In this document: positions 1-9,310 of the stretch, piece after piece
Layout of the letters: each line of letters opens with the position of its first letter
Numbering within the stretch: the first letter of the stretch is position 1
From: Fictibacillus nanhaiensis
Lineage (GTDB): Bacteria; Bacillota; Bacilli; Bacillales; Fictibacillaceae
DNA: 64,000 nucleotides
Reading direction: 5' to 3'
NCBI GenBank assembly: GCA_016401345.1
Contig: JAEACG010000002.1
Coordinates: 186,001 to 250,000, forward strand
Notes under the pieces: model-generated
What the model was told of the DNA's origin: nothing
Seen by the model: only the letters and a program-made list of their open reading frames with translations
The model's database searches: none
Position numbers and translations under genes: made by a program

Positions 1-341
1 TCATGACTTCTGGAGAACGAGTCGGGCCGTTTGAAGTGGAAAGTAAACTCGTAGAACACCCTGCTGTTGCGGAAGCCGGTGTTATCGGAAAACCCGATCC
101 TGTTCGAGGCGAGATCATTAAGGCGTTCATCGCCCTTCGTTCTGGCTATGAAGCAAGTGATGAGCTGATCGAGGAAATCCGAAGTTTTGTAAAAGCTGGT
201 CTTGCTGCACATGCGGCACCACGTGAAATAGAATTCCGCGATAAGCTTCCGAAGACAAGAAGCGGTAAGATTATGCGTCGTGTTCTTAAAGCGTGGGAGC
301 TTGATCTACCGACAGGTGATCTTTCTACGATGGAAGATTAA
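1..341 (+). CDS. acsA: Acetyl-CoA synthetase, C-terminal part (5' end outside window)
   Basis: Only the last 113 codons or so are in the window. The reading frame is open from the left edge. It shows the end of an AMP-forming acyl-CoA synthetase: a [11 protein letters not shown] stretch, the hinge region before the mobile C-terminal domain, and the [11 protein letters not shown] motif whose lysine makes the adenylate and is the usual site of acetylation control. The enzyme activates acetate to acetyl-CoA in the cytoplasm. The position next to a class A PBP and tyrS matches acsA in Bacillus. The gene ends in a strong terminator shared with the convergent PBP gene. Confidence 0.9.
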   Translation, partial: MTSGERVGPFEVESKLVEHPAVAEAGVIGKPDPVRGEIIKAFIALRSGYEASDELIEEIRSFVKAGLAAHAAPREIEFRDKLPKTRSGKIMRRVLKAWELDLPTGDLSTMED

Positions 342-350
342 TAACAATGA

Positions 351-380
351 AAAACCCTCGAATCAATTCGAGGGTTTTTT
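351..380. terminator. Bidirectional terminator between acsA and the PBP gene
   Basis: Perfect 13-bp inverted repeat (AAAACCCTCGAAT and its complement) with a 2-nt centre, A-run on one side and T-run on the other. The stop codon of the leftward PBP gene (363-365) lies inside the stem, so both convergent genes use one hairpin. Confidence 0.9.
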
Positions 381-3239
381 CTTATTATTGTTTTGTGTTG
401 TGGCTGGTGGCGGATCACCAGTGCCAGGATCTGTAGGTTCAGTTGGTGGCGGCGGTGGATCTTGTGGTTCATCAGGCTTATCAGGTTTATCTCCATCTCC
501 TTCTGTTGGAGGTGTTGGTGGCTCAGCTGGTGGCTTCTTTTCACCGACCTGAACTTTTGTTTGTGCGGGAGATTCTTTTCCAGCAATATCCACTGCTGTA
601 ACATAAACGACTCCGGCAGGTACTTTTGCAGAAGTTTTATCAGCGGTCACAGAACCGATCTTCTTAAATGATGTACCATCTGAAGAGTGATAGATGCGGT
701 AACCAATTACATCATTCTCTCCATGTGACGCCCAAGAAAGCACGCCATCCGACATTTTTGCGCCCGCAACAGCGGAAGGGACTTTGCCGTTCTCTTTTAA
801 CTCTTTTTCAGGAACAATGTTGTTCAATAGATTCGTTGTATTCGTTAATTTGTTTAGCGCTTCTAATCCAAGTTCGCGTAGGAACTCTTCCTTAATCAGA
901 ACACCATCTTTTGTGAACTCTTGTGGTGTTGAAGGAAGTGCCTTATACTTCGCATCGCCTACAAGCACATAACGACCTTTTGTGAGTGTGTCGTCCACTT
1001 CATTAGGTGTAAACTTCGCATTAAACAGATCAGTCGTTACGAGTCCAGCACTTCGACAAAGATCAGAAGGCAGTTTACCCGATATTCCACAGATCTCACG
1101 ACGTACGATTCCTGAAGGCATTGCGAATTGCTTGTCAGCGTCTACGAGCTGTGGTGAATGTTTATAAGCAGCATTTATAAGTTGTGCCCATATTGTTTGG
1201 TTTCTTTGCCCGGTGTTACCCGCTAGGTCAGCTGGAGTATCATAACCAATCCAAACACCGAACGTTACGTTAGGATTTGATGCAACAAACCATGAGTCTT
1301 TATCCGCATTTGTTGTTCCTGTTTTACCAGCCCAATCTGATTGGAAAGCTAGTTTGCGAGGAACACCTGATGCCGTTCCAGAAGACAGAACATCTCTCAT
1401 CATGTCAATTAATAGATAGGATGTTTGTGGACTATATACTGGTTTCGCTTCACTTTTATGTTGGTAGATGACTTCACCATCATTAGATTCAATGCGTTCA
1501 ATCATATATGCATCAACAAAATTTCCTCCGTTTGCGAAGGTAGAGAAAGCGTTAACGTTTTCTTCAACGGTGATTCCTACATCCAAGGCACCCAGAGCCA
1601 TTGCATTTTGTGTACGATCGCCTTTCGTAAGGCTCGTTACACCCATCTGCATTAGTTTCTCAGTAGCTTTCATATGATCTACACGTTGATAAGATTTAAT
1701 AGCTGGTATGTTTCTTGATTTTTTTAAAGAATGTCGAACTGATACAAGACCATCGAAATCCATATCATAGTTATTTGGCTTCCATGTTCCTAATGCAATT
1801 GGTGTATCAGGAACGATTGAACCTGGTTGAACTTTACCTGTTTCCAATGCGTAAGAATAAGCAAGCAATGGTTTCATCGTTGATCCGTTTTGACGAGGAG
1901 CTCTCATCGCATGGTTGGTTTGTTCGCGGTTAAAATCACGTCCTCCAACAAAACTGATGATCTTTCCTGTCTTGTTTTCTATCAAAGTTGCACCGACTTC
2001 TTCAGGTTCGGGCTTATCAAGTTTAATTCTTTGGCCTTTGCTGTTATACACGTATTGATTAGCAGGACCGAATAAATTATCATTTTTCACTACTTGCTGC
2101 ATATCATCGTATATTTTTTGATCGATGGTTGTGAAAATTTTAATTCCCTTTTGCCTAACTTGAGTTCGGGCATTATCCTCATACTCTTTTAATTCCTCAG
2201 CATTTAAATCGCTTAGTTTTTTTCCATCTTTTTCAGCGTTCAACTTTGTCAGTAAATCCACTGTTCGTCTTTGGATTTCAACAGTCAAGTATGGATATCT
2301 CTCATATGAAGATTGCTTTTTAGTTGTTAGATTCTTTTTTATATCATATTTCATTGCTTCATCATATTCTGCTTGTGTAATAGACCCGGCAGATAACATG
2401 CGGCTTAGAACAGTTTGCATACGTTTTATGCCGGTAGACATGTCTTTCTTTTGCTCCCCACCTTTATTAAAAGGGGTATAAACGAAAGGGTTCTTTGGTA
2501 GTCCAGATAGGTATGCGGATTGAGCTAAATTCAGCTTGGATGCAGGTACTCCAAAGACACCTTCTGCAGCAGCCTGTATACCAGCAACGTTTCTACCTGA
2601 CGAGTTTCTTCCATAAGGTACGATGTTTAAGTAAGCTTCTAAGATTTCATCTTTCTTGAGTACTTTTTCAAGTCTCATTGCTAATAAAATTTCTTTTGCT
2701 TTTCGATCAAAAGATACTTCATTCGTTAGAATTTGATTTTTAATTAGTTGTTGAGTTAGCGTACTTCCACCTGTTACAACAGAAGCACCTGAAAACTCTT
2801 GGAACATGGCGCGGAATATTGCTTTTGGTACAACACCCTCATGTTCATAAAAATATTGATCCTCTGTTGATATAACAGCTTTTAAAACATAAGGAGAAAC
2901 TTCTTTTAAACTGATCTCTTGCCTATCCAAATCAGATTGAAGCTTTCCTAGATATGTTTTGTTAGCGAAATAAGCGGTACTCGTTTCTTCATAGTTGTAG
3001 ATATCTTCTTTCATAGAAGTGTGAGCTCGCACGGGTTCGTCTTTTACAAGAGAAGCGAAGAAACCAGCTCCTACACCTGCTGCGAAAACACCACCGAGGA
3101 TAAGTAATACAGTTACGATCAAGAACATGTTCCATGTGACGTTATATGTAATTCGTGCTGTTCGAATAATTCCTTTTTCTTTCAAAAAGTGGACAAATTT
3201 CTCCCATTTTTGCTTCAATTCATCAAAACGAGACATCAT
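363..3239 (-). CDS. Class A penicillin-binding protein (PBP1A family) with FN3 domain and acidic/proline tail
   Basis: Bifunctional cell-wall synthase, 958 residues. A membrane helix at about residues 38-62 is followed by the glycosyltransferase-51 domain with EDQYFYEHEG at 126-135 (E126 catalytic). The transpeptidase domain has the GSTMK box (S453, K456), SRN at 508-510 and KTG at 639-641. A fibronectin type III module lies near 825-905. The last 50 residues are a low-complexity Pro/Asp/Glu/Thr tail ending in lysines and asparagines. It polymerises and cross-links peptidoglycan on the outer membrane face. The start is supported by a GGGGGAGGGA-type ribosome site on the minus strand. It is monocistronic, convergent with acsA and divergent from tyrS. 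Which B. subtilis paralogue it corresponds to was not decided. Confidence 0.93.
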   Translation of the reverse strand: MMSRFDELKQKWEKFVHFLKEKGIIRTARITYNVTWNMFLIVTVLLILGGVFAAGVGAGFFASLVKDEPVRAHTSMKEDIYNYEETSTAYFANKTYLGKLQSDLDRQEISLKEVSPYVLKAVISTEDQYFYEHEGVVPKAIFRAMFQEFSGASVVTGGSTLTQQLIKNQILTNEVSFDRKAKEILLAMRLEKVLKKDEILEAYLNIVPYGRNSSGRNVAGIQAAAEGVFGVPASKLNLAQSAYLSGLPKNPFVYTPFNKGGEQKKDMSTGIKRMQTVLSRMLSAGSITQAEYDEAMKYDIKKNLTTKKQSSYERYPYLTVEIQRRTVDLLTKLNAEKDGKKLSDLNAEELKEYEDNARTQVRQKGIKIFTTIDQKIYDDMQQVVKNDNLFGPANQYVYNSKGQRIKLDKPEPEEVGATLIENKTGKIISFVGGRDFNREQTNHAMRAPRQNGSTMKPLLAYSYALETGKVQPGSIVPDTPIALGTWKPNNYDMDFDGLVSVRHSLKKSRNIPAIKSYQRVDHMKATEKLMQMGVTSLTKGDRTQNAMALGALDVGITVEENVNAFSTFANGGNFVDAYMIERIESNDGEVIYQHKSEAKPVYSPQTSYLLIDMMRDVLSSGTASGVPRKLAFQSDWAGKTGTTNADKDSWFVASNPNVTFGVWIGYDTPADLAGNTGQRNQTIWAQLINAAYKHSPQLVDADKQFAMPSGIVRREICGISGKLPSDLCRSAGLVTTDLFNAKFTPNEVDDTLTKGRYVLVGDAKYKALPSTPQEFTKDGVLIKEEFLRELGLEALNKLTNTTNLLNNIVPEKELKENGKVPSAVAGAKMSDGVLSWASHGENDVIGYRIYHSSDGTSFKKIGSVTADKTSAKVPAGVVYVTAVDIAGKESPAQTKVQVGEKKPPAEPPTPPTEGDGDKPDKPDEPQDPPPPPTEPTDPGTGDPPPATTQNNNKKKPSN

Positions 3240-3313
3240 TTGGTAATCCCTCCCCCTCGTGTATTATAACATAAGGTCGATTTATGATAGAACACCGTTT
3301 TTGAAGATGAAGA

Positions 3314-3343
3314 TTGACATGAAATTCAACTATGTGGTAAAAA
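3314..3343 (+). promoter_or_regulatory. Probable sigma-A promoter of tyrS
   Basis: TTGACA at 3314-3319 followed after 18 nt by TAAAAA at 3338-3343. The -10 is poor, but the position is right, just upstream of the T-box leader. Confidence 0.45.
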
Positions 3344-3344
3344 T

Positions 3345-3607
3345 AAATGAAGATTATTATATGTTGAAAGCGAAGATAGGAATGAGTAGCAGGTGTCTCC
3401 CTGTTTCAGAAAGCTGGTGGTTGATGCGAACCAGTGCAAAGGCATGCTGTGAATTACCTCCTGGAGCTGTCTCTGTGAACGTTAAGTAGCAGAGAACGGA
3501 TAAAACCGTTACGAAATGAAGTGAAAAGCCTTTTTTTGGGCTTTTAATTAGGGTGGTACCGCGAGATAGTCATCACGTCCCTTTCCAACTGGAGAGGGAC
3601 TTTTTTT
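3345..3607 (+). promoter_or_regulatory. T-box leader of tyrS (tyrosyl-tRNA sensing)
   Basis: The leader carries the canonical T-box sequence AGGGTGGTACCGCG at 3550-3563, followed by a terminator hairpin (GTCCCTTTCC / GGAGAGGGAC, 3578-3600) and a T-run. An AGTA-containing stem I is visible upstream, and a TAC triplet at 3455-3457 is the likely tyrosine specifier. Uncharged tRNA-Tyr would pair with the specifier and the T-box bulge and favour the antiterminator, allowing tyrS expression. The strand and position upstream of tyrS fit the known class. Confidence 0.93.
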
Positions 3608-3639
3608 ATTGTCATTAAACAACGAAAGGAAAGATAGGA

Positions 3640-4899
3640 ATGAATATTCTACAAGATCTAGAATTTAGAGGTCTTCTTAATCAAGTAACAGATCAAGAGG
3701 GATTGCAAAAAGAACTTGAAAACGGAATCGTAAAGCTTTATTGCGGATTTGATCCAACTGCAGACAGCCTGCACATTGGAAACCTGTTACCGATCCTTAC
3801 ACTTAAACGATTTCAAGAAGCTGGACATCAGCCTTTTGCGCTAGTTGGCGGTGGAACAGGTTTGATTGGTGATCCAAGTGGTAGACAAACAGAAAGAACA
3901 TTGAACGAAGCTGAGATTGTTGTTCAATGGACAAATAAAATCAAAAATCAGCTTTCTAGACTTCTTGATTTTGAAAGAGAAAACAATCCTGCTAAGACAG
4001 TGAATAACTATGAGTGGTTAAGTCAACTTACGATGATCGAGTTTCTTCGTGACGTTGGAAAGAATTTCTCAGTTAACTACATGCTTGCCAAGGATTCTGT
4101 TGACTCTCGATTAGAAGCGGGTATCTCTTTTACCGAGTTCTCATACATGATTTTACAATCGTATGATTTTCTTAACCTCTTCCAAAAAGAAAACGTAAAA
4201 CTTCAAATAGGTGGAAGTGACCAGTGGGGGAATATTACAGCTGGTATGGAATTGATTCGTCGTTCTGGCGAGGAAGAAAAGGCTTTCGGACTAACGATTC
4301 CGTTAATCACAAAAGCGGATGGAACGAAGTTTGGTAAAACAGCATCTGGAACGATCTGGTTAGATGCAGAAAAAACGACTCCATACGAGTTCTACCAGTT
4401 CTGGGTAAACGCAGCAGATGCTGATGTAATCAACTGGTTAAAATACTTTACATTCTTATCTAAAGAAGAAATTGTAGCTCTTGAAAAATCCATAGCTGAA
4501 GCGCCAGAAAAACGTGAGGCGCAAAAAGCGTTAGGACGAGAAGTAACAACTTTAGTTCACGGTGAAGCAGCATACAAACAAGCAGTAAAAATCACTGAAG
4601 CACTCTTCAGTGGAAATCTGTCTGACTTAACGGCTGCTGAGATCGAACAAGGTTTCAAGGATGTTCCGTCATTTAACGCAACGAATACGGAGGACTTAAA
4701 CATTGTAGATCTGCTTGTTGATGCGAAGATTTCTCCATCTAAACGGCAAGCAAGAGAAGATGTAACAAACGGAGCTGTATCAATCAACGGTGAAAAGATC
4801 CAAGATACAGCATATATGATTGGTGAAAAAGACCGCATTGAAAATAAGTTTGTGATCATCCGTCGCGGAAAGAAAAAATACACGTTGATCAGATATTAA
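3640..4899 (+). CDS. tyrS: Tyrosyl-tRNA synthetase
   Basis: Class I aminoacyl-tRNA synthetase, 419 residues, the usual TyrRS length. It has HIGN at 45-48, a KFGKT form of the KMSKS loop at 230-234, the GGSDQWGN tyrosine-pocket motif near 191, and a C-terminal S4 RNA-binding domain from about 350. It charges tRNA-Tyr in the cytoplasm. The start codon follows a GAAAGGAAAG ribosome site. Expression should be controlled by the T-box just upstream. Confidence 0.98.
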   Translation: MNILQDLEFRGLLNQVTDQEGLQKELENGIVKLYCGFDPTADSLHIGNLLPILTLKRFQEAGHQPFALVGGGTGLIGDPSGRQTERTLNEAEIVVQWTNKIKNQLSRLLDFERENNPAKTVNNYEWLSQLTMIEFLRDVGKNFSVNYMLAKDSVDSRLEAGISFTEFSYMILQSYDFLNLFQKENVKLQIGGSDQWGNITAGMELIRRSGEEEKAFGLTIPLITKADGTKFGKTASGTIWLDAEKTTPYEFYQFWVNAADADVINWLKYFTFLSKEEIVALEKSIAEAPEKREAQKALGREVTTLVHGEAAYKQAVKITEALFSGNLSDLTAAEIEQGFKDVPSFNATNTEDLNIVDLLVDAKISPSKRQAREDVTNGAVSINGEKIQDTAYMIGEKDRIENKFVIIRRGKKKYTLIRY

Positions 4900-4906
4900 A
4901 ATGAAG

Positions 4907-4945
4907 GATAGGAACCCAATCGTAGCAGAGTTCCTATCTAATTTT
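4907..4945 (+). terminator. Terminator after tyrS
   Basis: GATAGGAAC (4907-4915) pairs perfectly with GTTCCTATC (4930-4938), followed by a short TAATTTTATT tract. The T-run is weak, so termination may be partial. Confidence 0.6.
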
Positions 4946-4964
4946 ATTAAAGGATGTGTTTGTT

Positions 4965-5867
4965 GTGAAAAGAATTCAATTAGCAGAAGACCTTCAGTTT
5001 TCACAGATCGTTCACGGACATTGGCGTTTAGCAGAATGGAATCTCTCTCCCGAAGAGCTTCTTTCACTTATAGAAAGATGTATAGAGGCAGGAATTACAA
5101 CGTTTGATCATGCTGATATTTATGGTAATTACATGTGTGAAGAGCTGTTTGGACAAGCACTAGCTCTTAAACCATCCTTACGACATGAAATGCAGATCGT
5201 GACTAAGTGTGGTATTAAACTCATTTCTGAAAACCGTCCACATCATACAATTAAATCTTATGATACGAGTAAAGAACACATCATCGCTTCTGCAGAAAAT
5301 TCATTGGAAAAAATGAACACAGACTTTGTAGATGTACTATTGATTCATCGCCCAGATCCGTTTATGGACCCAGCTGAAACAGCAGAAGCGTTTCACATCT
5401 TAAGAAAAGAGGGGAAAGTGAGACATTTCGGTGTTTCTAACTTCACACCTAAACAAATGGAAATGCTGCAGAATGAGTATGATGGACCACTTGTAACGAA
5501 TCAGATCGAGTTGTCTGTTCTTCATGAACAGTCTTTCTTTGATGGCACGATCAATCACCTTCAAAAAGAAAAAGTTAGACCGATGGCTTGGTCTCCGCTT
5601 GCTGGAGGAAGATTGTTTAATGGTAAAGATGAAAAAGCGGTACGAGTGAAAAAGGCTATAGAAAGACTCGCTAGTGAAACAGAAGCCTCATCTATTGATG
5701 AAGTAGCTTATGCATGGCTGTTGAATCACCCGGCACAAGTCATGCCGATTGTTGGTAGCGGAAAAATGAATCGTATTGAGGCAGCGATAAATGCAGCAAA
5801 CTTACCGCTAACACGCGAGCAATGGTTCTACATTTTACAAGAAAGTATGGGGAAAGAAGTAGATTGA
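4965..5867 (+). CDS. Aldo/keto reductase (YcsN-like)
   Basis: NADPH-dependent oxidoreductase of the AKR family, 300 residues, (beta/alpha)8 barrel. Visible marks are FDHADIYG near the start of the barrel (catalytic Asp and Tyr), VTKCGIK (active-site Lys), LLIHRPDP and the GVSNFTPKQ loop. The GTG at 4965 is chosen because the protein then starts MKRIQLAEDLQFS and AAAGGATG sits at proper distance; an in-frame GTG at 4956 is too close to the ribosome site. Substrate unknown. Confidence 0.88.
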   Translation: MKRIQLAEDLQFSQIVHGHWRLAEWNLSPEELLSLIERCIEAGITTFDHADIYGNYMCEELFGQALALKPSLRHEMQIVTKCGIKLISENRPHHTIKSYDTSKEHIIASAENSLEKMNTDFVDVLLIHRPDPFMDPAETAEAFHILRKEGKVRHFGVSNFTPKQMEMLQNEYDGPLVTNQIELSVLHEQSFFDGTINHLQKEKVRPMAWSPLAGGRLFNGKDEKAVRVKKAIERLASETEASSIDEVAYAWLLNHPAQVMPIVGSGKMNRIEAAINAANLPLTREQWFYILQESMGKEVD

Positions 5868-5900
5868 TTCATACTTTACTCATTCAATAATAAGCCGAAA

Positions 5901-5929
5901 TCCACACAGTATGATGTGTGGATTTTTTT
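5901..5929 (+). terminator. Terminator after the aldo/keto reductase gene
   Basis: TCCACACA (5901-5908) pairs with TGTGTGGA (5915-5922) and is followed by seven Ts. Confidence 0.88.
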
Positions 5930-6014
5930 ATTATATCTATAGAACATTTCGTTAGTAATTAGTTCCTTAGTAGTATAATATTAGAAATAAATACTAAAAA
6001 ATGGGGATGCATCA

Positions 6015-6944
6015 ATGATTACATTAAGCAACAACAGTTCTACGAAGAGCTCACAAGTATTGAATGAAAGTGCTGTACTGGCAGCGATTGATCGATCAGT
6101 AGCCATGATTGAATTTGACCCTCATGGAAAAGTACTATGGGCAAATGAAAATTTTGCAACAACGGTGGAATACCATGTTGATGAGATGCCGTTTTTGGTC
6201 CATAAGCAATTTTGCACAGAAGAGTTTTTGCGAAGCGGTGAGTATGATCGGTTTTGGCGAAGTCTAAGAGAAGGTAAAACATTTCAAGAAAAGATTCAAC
6301 GTGTAACGAAATCAAAGCGTTTGATTTGGTTAGAAGCTACGTATACACCCGTTGTGGATGAAAATCATAAAGTGACAGCTGTGGTAAAGATTGCAACAGA
6401 TATTACGAATAGAGAAAATAATACGATCAGGGTTGCTTCCGACCTACAACAGATGTCCCTAGAATTGCTTACACGAGCGGAAGAAGGATTAAAGAAAAGT
6501 AATGAGATTTCATTATCTACCGAAAAATTAGTGTCTGAATCCCAACAGAATTTATCTATATTAGAATCTCTGAAAAAGCAAGCTACTTCTATAGAAGATA
6601 TTGTAAAAACGATTCGTGAAATTGCGGCACAAACCAATTTGTTAGCGTTGAACGCAGCTATAGAAGCAGCTCGAGCTGGTGATCATGGAAGAGGATTTAA
6701 CGTTGTGGCGGTTGAGGTTAGAAAACTGGCTAATCGCGTGCAAGACTCTATCCAAGAAGTGAATGCACATATTTCAGGAATCACTGGCGAGATAAACAAG
6801 ATCAATGATGTGACTCACCGATCGCAAGAAGGGATAACGAATAACAAACAATTGATCGAACAAGCGATGCAAGAGTTCTTAGGTATCGAAACTTCTGCGA
6901 GACAGTTGGAGTCACAGGCAAGTAAGTTTAAGGAACTTCTATAG
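6015..6944 (+). CDS. Short soluble PAS-domain methyl-accepting chemotaxis protein
   Basis: 309 residues with no membrane segment. Residues 20-135 form a PAS sensor ([16 protein letters not shown] start, ATDITNRE end). The rest is the antiparallel coiled coil of an MCP signalling domain, with the conserved hairpin tip [19 protein letters not shown] and the following [16 protein letters not shown]. The tip contacts CheA/CheW. The size is small for an MCP and resembles the heme- or flavin-sensing soluble PAS chemoreceptors such as those in Bacillus and Vibrio; the ligand cannot be read from the sequence. Monocistronic, with its own ribosome site GGGGATG. Confidence 0.88.
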   Translation: MITLSNNSSTKSSQVLNESAVLAAIDRSVAMIEFDPHGKVLWANENFATTVEYHVDEMPFLVHKQFCTEEFLRSGEYDRFWRSLREGKTFQEKIQRVTKSKRLIWLEATYTPVVDENHKVTAVVKIATDITNRENNTIRVASDLQQMSLELLTRAEEGLKKSNEISLSTEKLVSESQQNLSILESLKKQATSIEDIVKTIREIAAQTNLLALNAAIEAARAGDHGRGFNVVAVEVRKLANRVQDSIQEVNAHISGITGEINKINDVTHRSQEGITNNKQLIEQAMQEFLGIETSARQLESQASKFKELL

Positions 6945-6961
6945 GTCTAAAAAATAAGAAA

Positions 6962-6998
6962 AACCCCTAATGCCTTTAGAAAAGGTGTTAGGGGTTTC
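6962..6998. terminator. Bidirectional terminator between the MCP gene and rpsD
   Basis: Long hairpin: AAACCCCTAATGCCTTT pairs with AAAGGTGTTAGGGGTTT, A- and T-runs on the two sides. Serves the rightward MCP gene and the leftward rpsD gene. Confidence 0.9.
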
Positions 6999-7008
6999 TT
7001 CACTCTTA

Positions 7009-7611
7009 TTAACGAGAGTAGTATTCAACGATAAGTTGTTCTGTGATCTCAGCAGGAAGTTCAGAACGCTCTGGTAAGCGAGTGAAAGTACCTTCCAATT
7101 TGTTTTCATCAAATGTTAAGAAATCAGGTACGAAGTTGTTTACTTCGATCGCTTCTTTAATAGCAGATGAGTTACGAGATTTTTCACGAACACCGATTAC
7201 ATCTCCAGCAGATAGACGGTAAGAAGCGATATCAACACGCTTTCCGTTTACTGTGATGTGACCGTGATTTACTAGTTGACGAGAAGCACGACGCGTGCGA
7301 GCAAGACCAAGACGGTAAACTACGTTATCTAAACGAGATTCTAAAAGAATCATGAAGTTTTCACCGTGGATACCAGTCATTTTACCAGCATCATCAAAAA
7401 TGCGGCGGAATTGACGCTCGTTTACACCGTACATGTAACGAAGCTTTTGCTTCTCTTGTAATTGTAAACCGTATTCAGAGATTTTTTTACGTTGAGTTGG
7501 ACCATGTTGTCCTGGTGCGTATGGACGCTTAGAAAGTTCTTTCCCAGTTCCGCTTAGAGAAATTCCAAGACGACGAGAAACTTTCCATGTTGAACCTGTA
7601 TATCGAGCCAT
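7009..7611 (-). CDS. rpsD: 30S ribosomal protein S4
   Basis: 200 residues starting [10 protein letters not shown], the standard length, with the S4 RNA-binding domain ([19 protein letters not shown] ...) in the C-terminal half. It nucleates 30S assembly by binding 16S rRNA. The start at 7611 is preceded by GGAGGAGTC on the minus strand; an upstream in-frame ATG would add six non-conserved residues. As in B. subtilis it stands alone and not in the alpha operon. Confidence 0.98.
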   Translation of the reverse strand: MARYTGSTWKVSRRLGISLSGTGKELSKRPYAPGQHGPTQRKKISEYGLQLQEKQKLRYMYGVNERQFRRIFDDAGKMTGIHGENFMILLESRLDNVVYRLGLARTRRASRQLVNHGHITVNGKRVDIASYRLSAGDVIGVREKSRNSSAIKEAIEVNNFVPDFLTFDENKLEGTFTRLPERSELPAEITEQLIVEYYSR

Positions 7612-7838
7612 TATAGACTCCTCCTTCACATGTTTGTTTGTGTTAAAACAACAACAGTGACTATGGCCTTTTCATGAGCATATTTTGTATGAAAAACATC
7701 TTCACTTCAGCAGCCATGAAGCTACGAGATGTTCCCGGATTAATGAAAACCAGGGTACAAAATAAAAACAAATGATGGACACAGTGCCGCTTATTTTACA
7801 CAAAGAATAGTATAAGCTTTTTTGTTATACCGTGTCAA
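7612..7838 (-). promoter_or_regulatory. rpsD promoter and long 5' leader
   Basis: On the minus strand, TTGACA (complement of 7833-7838) and TATACT (complement of 7809-7814) are separated by 18 nt. The transcript would carry a leader of nearly 190 nt before rpsD. In B. subtilis S4 represses its own gene through such a leader; the length here fits that, but the S4-binding fold was not verified. Confidence 0.72.
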
Positions 7839-7876
7839 CTCTATCTATAAATACATAAAACATTTTCAGGGACAAA

Positions 7877-7926
7877 TTGTAAAAACATGAAAATTCATAT
7901 ATGATATGTTTAAGAAAGCGCTTACA
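7877..7926 (+). promoter_or_regulatory. Promoter of the gamma-lyase gene with overlapping cre-like site
   Basis: TTGTAA at 7877-7882 and TATGAT at 7900-7905 are 17 nt apart. AGAAAGCGCTTACA at 7913-7926 covers the expected start site; its complement TGTAAGCGCTTTCT fits the CcpA cre consensus except at the last base. That position predicts catabolite repression. Confidence 0.6.
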
Positions 7927-7956
7927 TTTTATATTGCCTTCAAAGGAGAAGTAAAA

Positions 7957-9135
7957 ATGGACACAAAACGCTTTGAAACAGATGTGATTCACAAAGGGTA
8001 TAATGCAGAACAACATAATGGGAGTTTGGCTCCTCCGATTTTTCAAACTTCAACTTTTGTATTTGACAGTGCTGAAACGGGTGCAGCACGGTTTGCAGGT
8101 GAACAGGAAGGATATATCTATTCTAGACTTAGCAATCCTACCGTCGCGATGTTAGAAGAGCGAATAGCAGCGATGGAAAAAGGGGAGAAAGGTCTAGCGT
8201 TTGGTTCCGGTATGGCTGCCGTGTCAGCTATTCTTCTCGGTTTAACGAAAACAGGTGATCATATCCTCTGTTCTGAAGGAGTTTATGGTTGTACCTTTGG
8301 CCTGCTTCAGCTTATGGAAGAAAAGTATCATATTACACACAACTTTCATTCGATGAACGATGAGGAATCAATACGGTCAGCAATTAACGACCATACAACA
8401 GTCATATATATTGAATCTCCGATAAACCCGACGATGAAACTTGTTGATTTAAGTATGGTGGCAAGAATTGCAAAAGAATTTAATATTCCAGTAGTTGTAG
8501 ATAATACGTTTTCCTCTCCTTATCTACAGCGTCCACTTGAATTAGGCTGTGATATCGTTTTGCACAGTGCCACGAAATATTTATGTGGACATGGGGATGT
8601 AATAGGAGGTCTAGCGGTTGGAAAGCAAGAATTGATGAGCCATCTTGCTATGACCACTCAAAAGGATATTGGTGGAGTAATGTCTCCTTTTGATGCCTGG
8701 TTGCTTTTAAGAGGAATCAAAACACTTCCTGTTCGAATGGACCGTCATTGTGATAATGCAAAAAAGCTGGCAGACTTGTTAAAGAAACACCCTGCTGTAA
8801 ATCGAGTTTTGTATCCGGGTGATTCTGATTTTCCTCAATACGAGCTTGCGAACAAACAAATGTTAAACGCGGGCGGTCTGATCAGTTTCGAAATAATAGG
8901 AGATAAAGTGGTCGCACAAAAATTCATGAATGCATTAAGACTCATTAAAATCGCAGTTAGTCTTGGAGATGCAGAAACACTCATCCAGCATCCTGCTACG
9001 ATGACGCACGCTGTCGTACCTGAGGAGAATCGTCTTCAGATGGGAATCAGTGATCAGCTTCTGCGCTTATCGGTTGGTTTAGAAGCATGGGAAGATATTT
9101 GGGGTGACATAGAACAAAGTTTAGATTCTTTATAA
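7957..9135 (+). CDS. PLP-dependent trans-sulfuration family enzyme, methionine gamma-lyase type
   Basis: 392 residues, Cys/Met metabolism PLP enzyme of fold type I. The PLP lysine is K207 in LHSATKYLCGHG. Residues 110-113 read YGCT; a cysteine here (C112) is the mark of methionine gamma-lyase, whereas cystathionine gamma-lyases and synthases have YGGT. The probable reaction is methionine to methanethiol, ammonia and 2-oxobutyrate. The ATG at 7957 follows AAAGGAGA; an upstream in-frame ATG has no ribosome site. Divergent from rpsD. Cystathionine gamma-lyase is the alternative. Confidence 0.82.
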   Translation: MDTKRFETDVIHKGYNAEQHNGSLAPPIFQTSTFVFDSAETGAARFAGEQEGYIYSRLSNPTVAMLEERIAAMEKGEKGLAFGSGMAAVSAILLGLTKTGDHILCSEGVYGCTFGLLQLMEEKYHITHNFHSMNDEESIRSAINDHTTVIYIESPINPTMKLVDLSMVARIAKEFNIPVVVDNTFSSPYLQRPLELGCDIVLHSATKYLCGHGDVIGGLAVGKQELMSHLAMTTQKDIGGVMSPFDAWLLLRGIKTLPVRMDRHCDNAKKLADLLKKHPAVNRVLYPGDSDFPQYELANKQMLNAGGLISFEIIGDKVVAQKFMNALRLIKIAVSLGDAETLIQHPATMTHAVVPEENRLQMGISDQLLRLSVGLEAWEDIWGDIEQSLDSL

Positions 9136-9146
9136 AGCTTCTGGAA

Positions 9147-9218
9147 GTAGTTGATTTCCGTTACAAGCTGCTCGCTTTCCGCGGGGCAGGAGGCACGCAC
9201 CTTCCACTCCAATCAACT
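9147..9218. repeat. Dispersed Bacillus-type repeat, shortened copy
   Basis: Begins GTAGTTGATTTCCGTTAC and ends CTTCCACTCCAATCAACT, matching the ends of the longer copy at 15892-16024. The ends are partly inverted (TTGATT/AATCAA). The central palindrome of the longer copy is missing. Confidence 0.75.
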
Positions 9219-9261
9219 GTAATGAAAGCAACACCTTTTAGATGAGCGTTATATACAAAAG

Positions 9262-9296
9262 AAGCCCTGCGCTTGTATTGGCGCAGGGCTTTTTTA
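9262..9296. terminator. Terminator between the gamma-lyase gene and ytsP
   Basis: AAGCCCTGCGC (9262-9272) pairs perfectly with GCGCAGGGCTT (9281-9291), then TTTTT. The A-run on the other side suggests it also serves the leftward gene. Confidence 0.9.
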
Positions 9297-9310
9297 ATAG
9301 GTAAGAGAAA

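Noticed and set aside
280-552. Rightward frame rich in glycine and serine
   Set aside because: It is the antisense shadow of the repetitive Pro/Asp/Thr tail of the PBP gene.
4557-5067. Leftward frames under tyrS and the aldo/keto reductase gene
   Set aside because: Fully inside confident genes on the other strand; no start signals.
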